NCBI RefSeq assembly: GCF_018408855.1
Contig: NZ_AP024328.1
Coordinates: forward strand, 248,001-312,000
Reading direction: 5' to 3'
Length of the DNA: 64,000 bases
Source: Caballeronia sp. NK8
GTDB taxonomy: Bacteria; Pseudomonadota; Gammaproteobacteria; Burkholderiales; Burkholderiaceae
In this document: piece by piece, positions 47,679 through 56,303 of the stretch
How positions within the stretch are numbered: the first letter of the stretch is position 1
Layout of the letters: the number at the start of each line of letters is the position of its first letter
The notes under the pieces: generated by a model
What the model saw: the letters and a program-made list of their open reading frames with translations, nothing else
Told to the model about the DNA's origin: nothing
The model's database searches: none
Translations under genes and position numbers: made by a program

Positions 47679-48707
47679 ATGACCAGCGAACGATCTAGCC
47701 AGTCTCTCGACATTGACCGGCTCACGCCTTATCTGGAGCAGCATCTCCCGGGCTTTCGCGGGCCGGTGCACGCGACGAAGTTCGCGGGCGGCCAGTCCAA
47801 CCCGACCTGGCTGCTCGACGCACAAGGCAGCCGCTATGTCCTGCGCCGCCAGCCGCCCGGGACATTGCTCAAATCCGCTCACGCAGTCGATCGCGAATTC
47901 CGCGTGCTGAGTGCGCTTGCACAAACCCCGGTTCCCGTCGCGCGCGCCTGGCATCTGTGTCAAGACCGCGAGATCATCGGTAGCCTGTTCTATGTTATGA
48001 GCTACGAGCCGGGACGCATCTTCTGGAACCCCGCCCTGCCCGAAATTGATCGCGATGCGCGGCGCGACTATTACGCATCAATCGTCTCGACGCTCGCGGC
48101 ACTCCATGAAGTCGATCCGGAAAGCGTCGGCCTTGGCGACTATGGCCGAGCGGGAAACTACTTTCAGCGACAGGTCGAACTCTGGACGAAGCAGTACCGC
48201 GCCGCCGAAACCGAGCGGATAGCGCCGATGGAGGCGCTCATTGACTGGCTGCCGGCCCATTGCCCGACCCATTCTCCACGCCCGGCGCTCGTGCACGGCG
48301 ATTTCCGCATCGACAACCTCATCTTCGCCGACGATGCGCCGCGCGTGCGTGCCGTACTCGATTGGGAGCTCTCGACCCTCGGCAATCCGCTCGCCGACCT
48401 CGCCTACTTCTGCATGTGCCTGCGCCTGCCATCGAGAGGGCATATCACCGGGCTGCGCGGCCAGGATCGCGATGCCCTCGCCATCCCCGAGGAGGAGGAC
48501 ATCCTCGCGCAGTACTGCGCGTTGCGTGGGCTCAGCGACATTGGCAACTGGAACTTCTGCCTCGCGTTTAGCTTCTTCCGTCTTGCATCGATCGCGCAGG
48601 GCGTCAAAGCACGCGCGTTGCAAGGCAACGCGTCAAGCGCAGATGCACACGAGGTGGGCCGCATGGTCGAACCGCTAGCACGGCTCGCCGAAGAACTGCT
48701 CGCGTAG
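47679..48707 (+). CDS. APH-type phosphotransferase (ACAD10/11 kinase-domain or LvaA-like)
   Basis: 342 residues of the aminoglycoside-phosphotransferase/choline kinase fold. N-lobe: FAGGQSNPTWLLDAQGSRYV. Brenner catalytic motif: LVHGDFRIDNLIFAD, with Asp as base and Asn as metal ligand; then VLDWELSTLGNPLADLAYF supplies the DxE metal motif. This subfamily is related to the kinase half of human ACAD10/11 and to LvaA, which phosphorylate 4-hydroxyacyl-CoAs so that a dehydrogenase-like partner can remove the phosphate. An acyl-CoA dehydrogenase gene lies in the same unit, supporting this. Confidence 0.9.
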   Translation: MTSERSSQSLDIDRLTPYLEQHLPGFRGPVHATKFAGGQSNPTWLLDAQGSRYVLRRQPPGTLLKSAHAVDREFRVLSALAQTPVPVARAWHLCQDREIIGSLFYVMSYEPGRIFWNPALPEIDRDARRDYYASIVSTLAALHEVDPESVGLGDYGRAGNYFQRQVELWTKQYRAAETERIAPMEALIDWLPAHCPTHSPRPALVHGDFRIDNLIFADDAPRVRAVLDWELSTLGNPLADLAYFCMCLRLPSRGHITGLRGQDRDALAIPEEEDILAQYCALRGLSDIGNWNFCLAFSFFRLASIAQGVKARALQGNASSADAHEVGRMVEPLARLAEELLA

Positions 48708-48743
48708 ACGGCACACTTTCTCAACCTGTCAAAAGGAACGACA

Positions 48744-49508
48744 TTGACTACGAAACTCTTTGACCTCTCGGGACGCATCGCTCTCGTGACAGGCGCGAGC
48801 CGCGGCATCGGCGAGGCCATCGCCGTGCTGCTGGCCGAACAAGGCGCACACGTCATCGTATCGAGTCGCAAGCTGGAAGATTGCGAATCAGTCGCCGCGC
48901 GCATTCGCGCGTCGGGTGCGAGTGCTGAAGCATTCGCGTGCCACGTCGGCCGCCTGGAAGATATCGCGGTCATGTTCAATCACATTCGCGAGAAGCACGG
49001 TCGTCTCGACATACTCGTCAACAACGCCGCGGCCAATCCGTACTTCGGCCATATCCTCGATACGGACCTTGCCGCCTACAACAAGACCGTCGATGTGAAC
49101 CTGCGCGGATACTTCTTCATGTCGGTCGAAGCCGGCAAGATGATGAAGGAACAGGGCCGCGGCGCGATCGTCAACACGGCTTCGGTCAACGCGCTTCAGC
49201 CGGGCGATCAGCAGGGCATCTACTCGATCACCAAGGCGGCCGTCGTCAATATGACCAAGGCGTTCGCGAAAGAGTGCGGTCCGCTCGGCATCCGCGTGAA
49301 TGCGATTCTGCCAGGCCTCACCAAAACGAAGTTCGCCGGCGCGCTGTTCGAGGACAAGACTATCTACGAGCGCTGGATCAACTCGATCCCGCTCCGCCGT
49401 CACGGCGAACCCGACGAAATGGCCGGCACCGTGCTCTACCTCGTATCCGACGCGGCGAGCTATACGAACGGCGAATGCATCGTCGTCGATGGCGGCCTGA
49501 CGATCTAG
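48744..49508 (+). CDS. Short-chain dehydrogenase/reductase
   Basis: 254 residues from TTG 48744, with AAAAGGAACGAC just upstream. Classical SDR: cofactor loop TGASRGIGEAIAV, NNAA motif ILVNNAAANPYFG, catalytic Ser in NTASVNALQPGDQQ, and Y-x-x-x-K in IYSITKAAVVNM. In the last motif the first residue is Tyr and the Lys follows at the correct spacing. Likely acts on a hydroxyacyl or keto intermediate in the kinase/acyl-CoA dehydrogenase set. Cofactor preference not certain. Confidence 0.92.
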   Translation: MTTKLFDLSGRIALVTGASRGIGEAIAVLLAEQGAHVIVSSRKLEDCESVAARIRASGASAEAFACHVGRLEDIAVMFNHIREKHGRLDILVNNAAANPYFGHILDTDLAAYNKTVDVNLRGYFFMSVEAGKMMKEQGRGAIVNTASVNALQPGDQQGIYSITKAAVVNMTKAFAKECGPLGIRVNAILPGLTKTKFAGALFEDKTIYERWINSIPLRRHGEPDEMAGTVLYLVSDAASYTNGECIVVDGGLTI

Positions 49509-49532
49509 CGAACCGCGCAAAAGGAACCCATC

Positions 49533-50783
49533 ATGTTTTTCGCTCATAGCCCGACAGTTGAAGACCTCATGCGCCGCGTGCGCATGTTCATGGACCAGCA
49601 TATCGTGCCGCGGCAACGTCAATGGCACGACGAGGTCCACGCGGGTCACTTTCCAGTCTCGTTCATGGAAGATCTCAAAGCCATGGCCAAGGCAGAGGGT
49701 CTGTGGAATCTCTTCCTGCCGCACCTGAAGGAGGGCGAGCCAGGCACGCGTCTCACGAACCTCGAATATGCGCCGCTCGCGGAGATCATGGGCCGCGTTT
49801 CGTGGGCATCCGAGGTCTTCAACTGCAATGCGCCCGATACCGGCAACATGGAACTGCTGCACATGTTCGCGACGCCCGCGCAGCGCGAAACATGGCTCGT
49901 GCCTCTGCTCGATGGCCAGATCCGTTCCGCGTTCGCGATGACCGAGCCGGACGTGCCCTCCTCCGACGCGACCAACATCACGACCTCCATTCGCCGCGAT
50001 GGCGACGACTACGTGATCAATGGCCGCAAATGGTTCATCACGAACGCGGCACATCCGAACTGCAAGCTGTTCATCGTGATGGGCAAGACCGATCCGGATG
50101 CAGAAAGCCATCGTCAGCAGAGCATGATCCTCGTGCCGGCGGGCACACCCGGCGTGACGATCGTGCGCAATATTCCGGTCATGAATCACATCTCGCCCGA
50201 AGGACATTGCGAGATCACGTTCACGAATGTGCGCGTGCCCGCGTCGAACCTGCTCGGCGAAGAAGGCAGCGGCTTCGCGCTCGCGCAGGCGCGGCTCGGA
50301 CCGGGGCGCATTCACCACTGCATGCGCTCGATCGGCGCGGCTGAGCTCGCGCTCGAACTGATGATCGAGCGTGCTCAGGAGCGCAAGACGTTCGGCAAGT
50401 ATCTGCAGCAGCATGGCACGATCGGCGAATGGATCGCGAAATCGCGCATCGAGATCGATCAGGCCCGCTTGCTCGTGCTCAAGACCGCGTGGCTTCTCGA
50501 CGAGGTCGACGCAAAAGCGGCACGCAAGGAAATCTCGATGATCAAGGCGCTGATTCCGCAAGTGCATACGGCCGTGTGCGACCGTGCGATGCAGGTATTC
50601 GGCGCGATGGGCGTAAGCCCCGATACGCCGCTCGCCGATCACTGGACGTGGGGACGCGCATTGCGTTACGCAGACGGTCCCGACGAAGTGCATCTCCAGG
50701 CGATCGCGAAAATGGAACTGGCGCAAGGCAAGGAACGGATCGGCGCAATGGCGGCCTATCTGAACGCACCGCCGCGTGACTGA
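49533..50783 (+). CDS. Acyl-CoA dehydrogenase (ACAD10/11 or LvaC-like)
   Basis: 416 residues, intact. FAD/acyl-CoA motifs: RSAFAMTEPDVPSSDATNIT and YVINGRKWFITNA. The substrate/active-site region is LGPGRIHHCMRSIGAAELAL and the C-terminal part MQVFGAMGVSPDTPLADHWT. The variant MTEPDVPSSDATN with HHCMR is characteristic of the ACAD10/11-like subgroup. Encoded 24 bases after the SDR and in one unit with an APH kinase, it probably completes dephosphorylation or dehydrogenation of a 4-hydroxyacyl-CoA. An intergenic gap of 78 bases precedes the LysR gene. Confidence 0.92.
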   Translation: MFFAHSPTVEDLMRRVRMFMDQHIVPRQRQWHDEVHAGHFPVSFMEDLKAMAKAEGLWNLFLPHLKEGEPGTRLTNLEYAPLAEIMGRVSWASEVFNCNAPDTGNMELLHMFATPAQRETWLVPLLDGQIRSAFAMTEPDVPSSDATNITTSIRRDGDDYVINGRKWFITNAAHPNCKLFIVMGKTDPDAESHRQQSMILVPAGTPGVTIVRNIPVMNHISPEGHCEITFTNVRVPASNLLGEEGSGFALAQARLGPGRIHHCMRSIGAAELALELMIERAQERKTFGKYLQQHGTIGEWIAKSRIEIDQARLLVLKTAWLLDEVDAKAARKEISMIKALIPQVHTAVCDRAMQVFGAMGVSPDTPLADHWTWGRALRYADGPDEVHLQAIAKMELAQGKERIGAMAAYLNAPPRD

Positions 50784-50861
50784 GCCTGGCGAAATCGAAG
50801 CAAGCGCACGCATCATCACAGCGTCTCCCGTTTATCATGATGGGCAAACGGAGACTGTGAG

Positions 50862-51797
50862 ATGCGTTCACCGAAGCTGGATCTGAATCTGTTCGTGGTG
50901 CTGGAGTCGATCTACGAGAAGCGCAACCTGACCCGCGCGGCCGAGGCGCTCTTCATCACCCAGCCCGCGGTCAGCAATGCGCTCGCACGCATGCGCAAGG
51001 CGTTCGATGATCCACTGTTCGTCAGCACATCGTCCGGAATGGTGCCTACGCCGTTCACGGAGAACATCATCGGGCGCGTGCGTGAAGGATTGCAACTGTT
51101 GGAGGCCAGCGCGACAGAAGGCGACGTGTTTGTCCCGGCAACGTCCGAGCGTACCTTCCGTCTCAGCATGCCGGATCTAACCGAAGCGATCCTGTTGCCC
51201 GCGCTCGGCGAAGTGTTGCAGCAGCAAGCGCCGGGGATGCGCATCGAATCCTATTTCACGCCGCGCAGTGAACTCAGCAACGCGCTTGCGACTGGCAAGA
51301 TCGACTTCGCGATCGACGCGCCCTTGATCGACGATCCGCAGTTGCATCAGACGCGCCTCGGCTGCGACCGGTACGCCTGCATGCTGCGCCACGATCACCC
51401 GTTTGCCGGCGAGGCGCTCACGATGGACGACTACCTTGAGCTTGACCATATCCAGGTGTCGAGTCGCCGCCAGGGAAGCGGCATCGTCGACGCCGAACTG
51501 AAACGGCTCGGCAAGCAACGGCGGATACAAATACGTGTGCAGCATTACATGGTCGCGCCGCTCGTTGCCTTGCGAACCGATCTCGCGCTGACCGCGCCCA
51601 CGCAATTGCTCAAGCGTCACGATGCGCGGATGGTTGAACTGCCGTTTCCCATACCTAGCCTCGAATGGCACTTGTATTGGCATCGAAGCAGCGAGCAGGA
51701 TCAGGCGAGCCTGTGGTTTCGAAGCAAAATGGTCGAACTGATGGCGGCAAAGTCAACTGATTCGTTGGCGTCACGGGGGCGTGGCTCCGTGCCATGA
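50862..51797 (+). CDS. LysR-family transcriptional regulator
   Basis: 311 residues. The N-terminal winged HTH reads LDLNLFVVLESIYEKRNLTR then AAEALFITQPAVSNALARMR, and DDPLFVSTSSGMVPTPFTEN is the linker typical of the NodD/NahR/LeuO branch. A periplasmic-binding-like effector domain follows (about 95-300). It is on the same strand as, and 78 bases downstream of, the kinase/acyl-CoA dehydrogenase set, so it may regulate that set. A shared promoter or its own is possible. Confidence 0.93.
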   Translation: MRSPKLDLNLFVVLESIYEKRNLTRAAEALFITQPAVSNALARMRKAFDDPLFVSTSSGMVPTPFTENIIGRVREGLQLLEASATEGDVFVPATSERTFRLSMPDLTEAILLPALGEVLQQQAPGMRIESYFTPRSELSNALATGKIDFAIDAPLIDDPQLHQTRLGCDRYACMLRHDHPFAGEALTMDDYLELDHIQVSSRRQGSGIVDAELKRLGKQRRIQIRVQHYMVAPLVALRTDLALTAPTQLLKRHDARMVELPFPIPSLEWHLYWHRSSEQDQASLWFRSKMVELMAAKSTDSLASRGRGSVP

Positions 51798-51804
51798 GCC
51801 CTTC

Positions 51805-52473
51805 TTATCGGTTGCGTGGCGGCACAGAGGCCTCACAAAAAACGCTGCTTGTGTGTCGATCGGCCGCGCCAGATCCTATGAAAGCTAGGAAACCGCACAC
51901 CAAAGCATCGAGTTGCTCACCAGGCACTTCGTAAGGGTCAGCAACGCGCCATGACTGCAAGCCTTCACCCAGAGCCAGCAGCGCAAGCGCGAGTGTGTCA
52001 GCCGACAGCGAAAACTGTGTGCCGTTGCGTGCAATAATTGACGAGATGCAAGTCGCCGTATGCGCTCGCTTCTTTCGTAGCAATGTGCAGAGTTGCGCAC
52101 GGAAACGCGAGTCGCGGGCGGCGTACATCTTCGCTTCGATCCACAGGAGGAACGACGCGGGCCGATTGCCCAGCAGTCGAGCACAGTCAGAGGACTCCAC
52201 CATCCCGCCTTCGCGGGCGGTAAGCAGGTCGAAGTTGCGCTGCGACTCCGCTTGGACCTCCTCGTGATCCCGCTGAAGCAATTCGAGCAGCAGATCCGAT
52301 TTGCCTTCGAAGTTTGAATAGAACGCACCGCGCGTATATCCAGCCGCGGCCGCGATATCCTCGACACTCGCCGCAGTGAAACCCTTCGTTGAGAAGATAT
52401 CGCGCGCTGCAAACAGCAGACTATCGCGCGTCTGATTCCTTCTTTGCTCTCGTGTTAGGCGCTTCGGTTTCAT
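51805..52473 (-). CDS. TetR-family transcriptional regulator
   Basis: 222 residues, intact. HTH: SLLFAARDIFSTKGFTAASV and IAAAAGYTRGAFYSNFEGKS, the TetR/AcrR pattern. It does not share the NLQYYFP recognition helix of the other TetR proteins here, so it should bind a different operator. Converges with LysR (8-base gap) and has no obvious target next to it; a decayed stretch lies upstream. Confidence 0.92.
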   Translation of the reverse strand: MKPKRLTREQRRNQTRDSLLFAARDIFSTKGFTAASVEDIAAAAGYTRGAFYSNFEGKSDLLLELLQRDHEEVQAESQRNFDLLTAREGGMVESSDCARLLGNRPASFLLWIEAKMYAARDSRFRAQLCTLLRKKRAHTATCISSIIARNGTQFSLSADTLALALLALGEGLQSWRVADPYEVPGEQLDALVCGFLAFIGSGAADRHTSSVFCEASVPPRNR

Positions 52474-52519
52474 GGGCAGAACCTCTAGTGCGAGTGCGAG
52501 GCGTGCTCATGCTGTGCCG

Positions 52520-52815
52520 CGTTCTTCGTGTGTCGGACGATTTTGTTCCCGTTCCCGAACAACATCATCGTCTTATCCATATCGAACAGTTCGTTGTCGA
52601 AACGGCGTAGTCGACCGCCGTCGACCGCTTGTCATGATAATCATGCGCGCCTTCACGCCTGGCATGCGCCTCGCAACCGTGATGAATTGCATACCGCCAT
52701 CGATGCCTTTTCGACGGGCTGTCCGGTCAACTCCTTCAGCGCGCGCTGCGCCGTCGTGATCGGAAGTCCATGACACGGTGCGATCACCACCCCTTGGGGA
52801 TTGCCGGGCATGCAC
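52520..52815 (-). pseudogene. Possible pntB-like relic
   Basis: On the minus strand scattered frames give QFITVARRMPG (compare [13 protein letters not shown] of PntB) and FDNELFDMDKTMMLFGNGNK (compare NELFxxDxTMMLF of PntB C-termini) before a stop near 52515. The upstream part VVIAPCHGLPITTAQRAL may match the [11 protein letters not shown] region. The distance between blocks is too short, so an internal deletion would be required. The assignment rests mainly on the NELF...TMMLF block and is tentative. Confidence 0.3.
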
Positions 52816-52927
52816 GCGGCATCACGAAGGAGCTAGATTTGACGGGACGCCGCTCCGCGAACCCGCCCACTGTTGCGCTAGCCAACCAGTCCGCCTCAGC
52901 GAAAAACCGCTCGATGTTGTAGATAAC

Positions 52928-52956
52928 AGTACAATACATAGGCAACTGTACCAACT
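52928..52956 (-). promoter_or_regulatory. Operator-like site next to TetR copy 2 terminator
   Basis: Minus strand GTACAGTTGCCTATGTATTG, 13 of 20 positions identical to the site at 19732. It lies directly beyond the terminator of TetR copy 2, as in the main block, but no intact gene follows. Confidence 0.45.
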
Positions 52957-52964
52957 AACTTCAT

Positions 52965-52989
52965 CAAAAAAAACAGGGAATTTCCCTGT
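52965..52989 (-). terminator. Intrinsic terminator after TetR copy 2
   Basis: Minus strand ACAGGGAAATTCCCTGT followed by a run of eight T residues (T in the last stem pair included). It lies 33 bases past the TetR stop. Related to the hairpins at 19780, 26487 and 36905, with a longer, fully palindromic centre. Confidence 0.85.
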
Positions 52990-53021
52990 CTTCATCGTCA
53001 CGCCTGCACGTTGCCAGGCCG

Positions 53022-53756
53022 CTAGGCAGCCTCAACGTCCAAGGACTCTCCCCAGACGAGACTACGAGCGACCGAAAGGAAAGTTGATTCGAATCCTCGC
53101 ATATAGGCGCGCTTGTTGCGCGCGGTTCCGAGGTGAAGCGTCATGCCGTCGACCATCGATATGAGCAATACGGCGATGTGCGCGCTCTCGGTGGCCCCGC
53201 GCTTTGGATTCACGGCACGAATGAGCTCGGTGAACTCTTTCGTCATAGTGTCGTACCACTCGTCGCGCATTTGGGCGCACTCGGGATCCGTGGCGGCGAG
53301 CGAAAAGAAATGCCACCATAACGGGATGTTCTTCGAATCCTTCGCGTCCTCAAGGGACATCTCTAGGATGGCCTCGATCGTTCCGCGAGGCGATTCATTG
53401 TCCTTAAGCGCACGTTTCAGTGCATCGAAATAGCCTTCGATGACCGGAGCCATAACCGCGCGCAGGATCGCTGGCCTCGTGGGGAAGTAGTACTGGAGAT
53501 TGCTGACACTGATTCCCGCGCTAAGAGCGACGGCGCGCTGCGAGAATTCCATCGGGCCATTTTCAAGCAGGAGCTTTCGTGCAACTCGGACGATGGCGTT
53601 GCGCGTCCGTATGCCTTGGGCTCGCAGGCCGTCGGGCGGCGTTGCCGAAGAAACTGCACTCGATGTGCGCCCCTTACGGGTACTGCGCTGCGGGTTTGGC
53701 ACGGTCATCGTTCCGTCTCGGTTGCAGCAAGTCTCATCTTGAACGGATGAGATCAT
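53022..53756 (-). CDS. TetR-family regulator (copy 2)
   Basis: 244 residues, intact. HTH: QRAVALSAGISVSNLQYYFP. The ligand domain includes YFDALKRALKDNESPRGTIE and SEYI-like DAKDSKNIPLWWHFFSLAAT. About 60% or more similar along its length to the broken copy at 19856-20538, judged by eye. Followed by the same hairpin terminator and operator-like site as copy 1. This copy may substitute for the broken one if both bind the GACCTAT sites; that is inference. Confidence 0.93.
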   Translation of the reverse strand: MISSVQDETCCNRDGTMTVPNPQRSTRKGRTSSAVSSATPPDGLRAQGIRTRNAIVRVARKLLLENGPMEFSQRAVALSAGISVSNLQYYFPTRPAILRAVMAPVIEGYFDALKRALKDNESPRGTIEAILEMSLEDAKDSKNIPLWWHFFSLAATDPECAQMRDEWYDTMTKEFTELIRAVNPKRGATESAHIAVLLISMVDGMTLHLGTARNKRAYMRGFESTFLSVARSLVWGESLDVEAA

Positions 53757-53775
53757 GCTGACGGTTCGTTTGGTA

Positions 53776-53800
53776 AACGTGACTATACCTTACAATCGCG
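53776..53800. promoter_or_regulatory. Possible autoregulatory site upstream of TetR copy 2
   Basis: CGTGACTATACCTTACAATC resembles the GTGACCTA...ACAAT elements near the tandem TetR gene, with an insertion between GAC and CCT. It is about 20 bases upstream of the TetR copy 2 start. Weak match. Confidence 0.3.
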
Positions 53801-54472
53801 TCAATTCGCGACTGGGCACCCGCGTGGCACGCACTTCGACACTGTGCGAATCGTCGACCAACTGTTCGCGACGCCCAACGCGCCGTTTTTGACGCACCAT
53901 CGCGGGAAACGACCCGCAGTAATAGTGTTCGCTGACGCAGTCCGGCGAGCAGATGGATTCCGTCGCGAATCCCACTCGACGATTATGTACCCCACTCTAG
54001 GGGCTGCCGAGCGATTCCTCGTTTTGAAACTCCGCGCGTGCCAGCGTCCCGATAGCCAGTGAGCGGTTTAGTTACGGCGACCGCGTCCCCACCCTACAAT
54101 CATTTTCGGATCGCGTACTACGCCATCGGTAGCGAGTCGGAGAAGGTAGCAGACAGGAAGTTGTTGATTTTACTAGTTTTAATATTGGGGGCATGACGCG
54201 AACCCTTATTCCGCTTGAGTGCTTCTAACCGGAGATTTGCATCAAAATCAAGGCTACCCCTTATCCCTGATGAGGACCAGTGAAGCAACGTGCGACGGCG
54301 ACTCACAGTTGGCGCATCAACGGGCCCATTGTTTATTTGACATAAATCTATTTATCGCATTTTCATTAGGACAACTAATTGAATTGACGAGGCGCAGTTA
54401 GATACCGGCAACGTCGCATCGATCCATCGCAGGCGTCGTCCCTTACCGCCCGGTCGCCGGACCCATCCTCGA
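53801..54472. other. Gene-free stretch with an AT-rich core
   Basis: About 670 bases with no supported gene. From about 54160 to 54390 the composition turns clearly AT-rich (for example TTGATTTTACTAGTTTTAAT, and TTTATTTGACATAAATCTAT), unlike the surrounding GC-rich DNA. This may mark the boundary of an acquired segment. Confidence 0.5.
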
Positions 54473-54746
54473 TCACGGAAAGCGTTGGCGCGCGTGGAGC
54501 ACATTCACGATCAATATGCGGTCGCGCTTCACGCGATAGACAATGATGCAATTCGGCAGCACGACCATCTCACGCGTGTACGGAACCCCGGCCTTCGCGG
54601 TGGGCGTGCGGATGGTTGGGTAATGTTGCGGCCGCCGCGACAATCGTGTCGAATACTGCGTCGGCCGCGAGGAAGCTTTCTTCGCTGAGGATCGAGTGTA
54701 ATTTGTCGAGTCGGCGTTCCGCACGCGGGCGCCAGTCAACGATCAT
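54473..54746 (-). pseudogene. RelE/ParE-family toxin, one frameshift
   Basis: Start MIVDWRPRAERRLDKLHSIL at 54746, then SFLAADAVFDTIVAAAATLP. The frame ends at a premature stop unless one G is dropped from the GGGG run near 54596, giving REGRVPYTREMVVLPNC and then CIIVYRVKRDRILIVNVLHA to the stop at 54473. The corrected length (about 91 residues) and the final IVYRVxxxxIxIxxVLHARQ block are typical of ParE/RelE mRNA interferase or gyrase-type toxins. Overlaps the antitoxin gene by 11 bases. Confidence 0.82.
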
Positions 54747-55041
54747 TCGTCACCTTGCGCCGCTCGGCAATACGTGCGCGCATCCACGCCACCGCTTCAT
54801 CGTGAGGAATGTCCGCACCTTGTTCTTCAAGTGACGTGCGCACTTCTTCGCGAATCCACGCGTCGTAAGCTTCCGCCTCGTCCTTTCGGCGCCGGAAACC
54901 CCGACGGCGCGGCTTCCTCCGCACCCCGCTCACCAACCGGTCGGCTCTGTTCGACGGCACATCGGGCCCTTCAATGCCTAGTCCCCGTAACAGCATAGCG
55001 CGCAACCATTCGACAGAGATCCGCGGCAAGCCGCATCCCAA
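54736..55041 (-). CDS. Stability determinant-like antitoxin (N-terminus uncertain)
   Basis: The C-terminal half DEAEAYDAWIREEVRTSLEE and IPHDEAVAWMRARIAERRK is the small acidic antitoxin type annotated as stability determinant, found upstream of ParE/RelE toxins. The frame is open from 55041, but the first 50 residues (VRRKPRRRGFRRRK and before) look unlike the family; the real start may lie within 54850-54920 with a shift. Overlap of its TGA with the toxin ATG supports a TA operon. Confidence 0.7.
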   Translation of the reverse strand: MGCGLPRISVEWLRAMLLRGLGIEGPDVPSNRADRLVSGVRRKPRRRGFRRRKDEAEAYDAWIREEVRTSLEEQGADIPHDEAVAWMRARIAERRKVTNDR

Positions 55042-55374
55042 CTCTTGGTGGGCCTACTTCTCACGACCAGTAACCGTGATACGAATCACGACGACACGCT
55101 TACTTTCTACTCCCGCGTCGATGCCCGTACTCTAAGCGTCGCGGAGAACACAATTTAATTGCGTATAAATGCAAATCTTTCGCCATCCATAGGTGAATAA
55201 GCGTGATAATCCGAATTATCAACATTGGATTGGGGTAGGATTTCGTAGCCCACGCTTCAAATCGTTCTATATAGTAGGCGCGCGCTCGGCTGGCACGCTG
55301 GCGCCCACGACGCGGCATCTAACTTGCGCTGACCGCAGGACACCTGCATGCCGCAGGCAAACCGGAGAGCGACT
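55042..55374. other. Intergenic stretch upstream of csbD
   Basis: About 330 bases without a supported gene. AT-rich patches near 55140-55240 probably hold the csbD promoter and the TA promoter. No clear boxes assigned. Confidence 0.4.
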
Positions 55375-55569
55375 ATGAATGAAGATCAGGTTAAGGGCGT
55401 CGGCGAGAAGGTCAAAGGCAAGATCAATGAGGGCATTGGCAAAGTGACGAACGACCCCGTGCAGGAAGCAAAGGGCGACGCGCAGCAGGTCGAGGGCGAA
55501 GCGCGTAAGAACGTCGGTGACGCCAAGGAGGACTTGAAGGACGCCACGGACGATACGGCGAAGCCGTAA
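55375..55569 (+). CDS. CsbD family stress-response protein
   Basis: 64 residues from ATG 55375 (MNEDQVKGVGEKVKGKINEG). CsbD proteins are small, charged and abundant under general stress; their molecular role is unknown. The whole sequence fits the pattern of repeated K-G/E-A-K helices (AKGDAQQVEGEARKNVGDAK). An upstream in-frame ATG at 55348 is less likely. A clear terminator follows 58 bases downstream. Confidence 0.93.
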   Translation: MNEDQVKGVGEKVKGKINEGIGKVTNDPVQEAKGDAQQVEGEARKNVGDAKEDLKDATDDTAKP

Positions 55570-55626
55570 TTGCGGATCGCGCGCAGGTTGCCAATCTGGC
55601 TCGACACTTTAGTCCGCAGCATTCAC

Positions 55627-55649
55627 CGCCCGCCTTGAGCGGGCGTTTT
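55627..55649 (+). terminator. Intrinsic terminator after csbD
   Basis: Seven-base-pair stem CGCCCGC-CTTGA-GCGGGCG followed by TTTT. Confidence 0.9.
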
Positions 55650-55684
55650 GCTCCCGGTAAAACAGCGCGATCTTCCTTGCTCAG

Positions 55685-55864
55685 GAATTAGACGCGTTGT
55701 CGGAGCTTCTTGAACGGCCCCGCCAGTGGATTATCAAGAAGGCGCTGGTTCAGTTTCTTGCGCGCGAGGCAGAGAAGCGACGCCTGATTCAGGAGGGTCT
55801 TGATGACGTCGCCGCGGGCCGTCTGCTTTCGATGGAGCAAGGGGAGACTCGACAAGACCGTTGA
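55685..55864 (+). pseudogene. CopG/ribbon-helix-helix antitoxin fragment, 5' truncated
   Basis: Reads ELDALSELLERPRQWIIKKA then LVQFLAREAEKRRLIQEGLD and AAGRLLSMEQGE to a TGA at 55862. It matches the helix 1-loop-helix 2 part of CopG/ParD-type RHH proteins, but the beta-strand start (about 15 residues) and a start codon are missing; the csbD terminator lies just upstream. No toxin gene follows. A relic of a second TA module. Confidence 0.65.
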
Positions 55865-56303
55865 AAGAGGCCGTTGCGCTGCCTGGCCGGCGGTGCCCCT
55901 AACATTCTGCCGCCGGAGCTCTTTCGCCCTCTTACCTTGTGCCTCTCGACGCTCTACGCGTGCCCCCGTTCCGCCTCTGAACAACGTTAACCTAACGAAG
56001 GCTCGAATGGCGAGATTGCTCGTTGAGGGGTTCGGGCGGACGCGCGAGGTCGGTTGAGTCGTCGTCGATCTTCGCGAGTCTGTTGAGCAAGTCGGTTACC
56101 GCGGAGAACTGGTGATGCATAAGATGACGGCAACGCGAAAGTTGCTCAAGCCACCTGCGCCAATAAAGAAGCGGCGGAAGGTGCACACAGGGCTAAAAAA
56201 CTGTGCAGCGATGCCGTTATCCACCGGTAGGGTCGGCATCAGCCATCAATCGATCCCACTACAAATACGTACCGCACAAAGCAATGACGGGGGAACCAAG
56301 GCC
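55865..56303. other. Stretch without a supported gene
   Basis: About 440 bases. The plus-strand frame that ends in the next gene is open upstream to 56112, but that part (rich in Lys/Pro, no family features) is unlikely to be translated. No other signal seen. Confidence 0.4.

Noticed and set aside
48888..50819. 643-residue open frame antisense to the SDR and acyl-CoA dehydrogenase genes
   Set aside because: Shadow of two well-conserved genes; composition is antisense-like and no family is visible.
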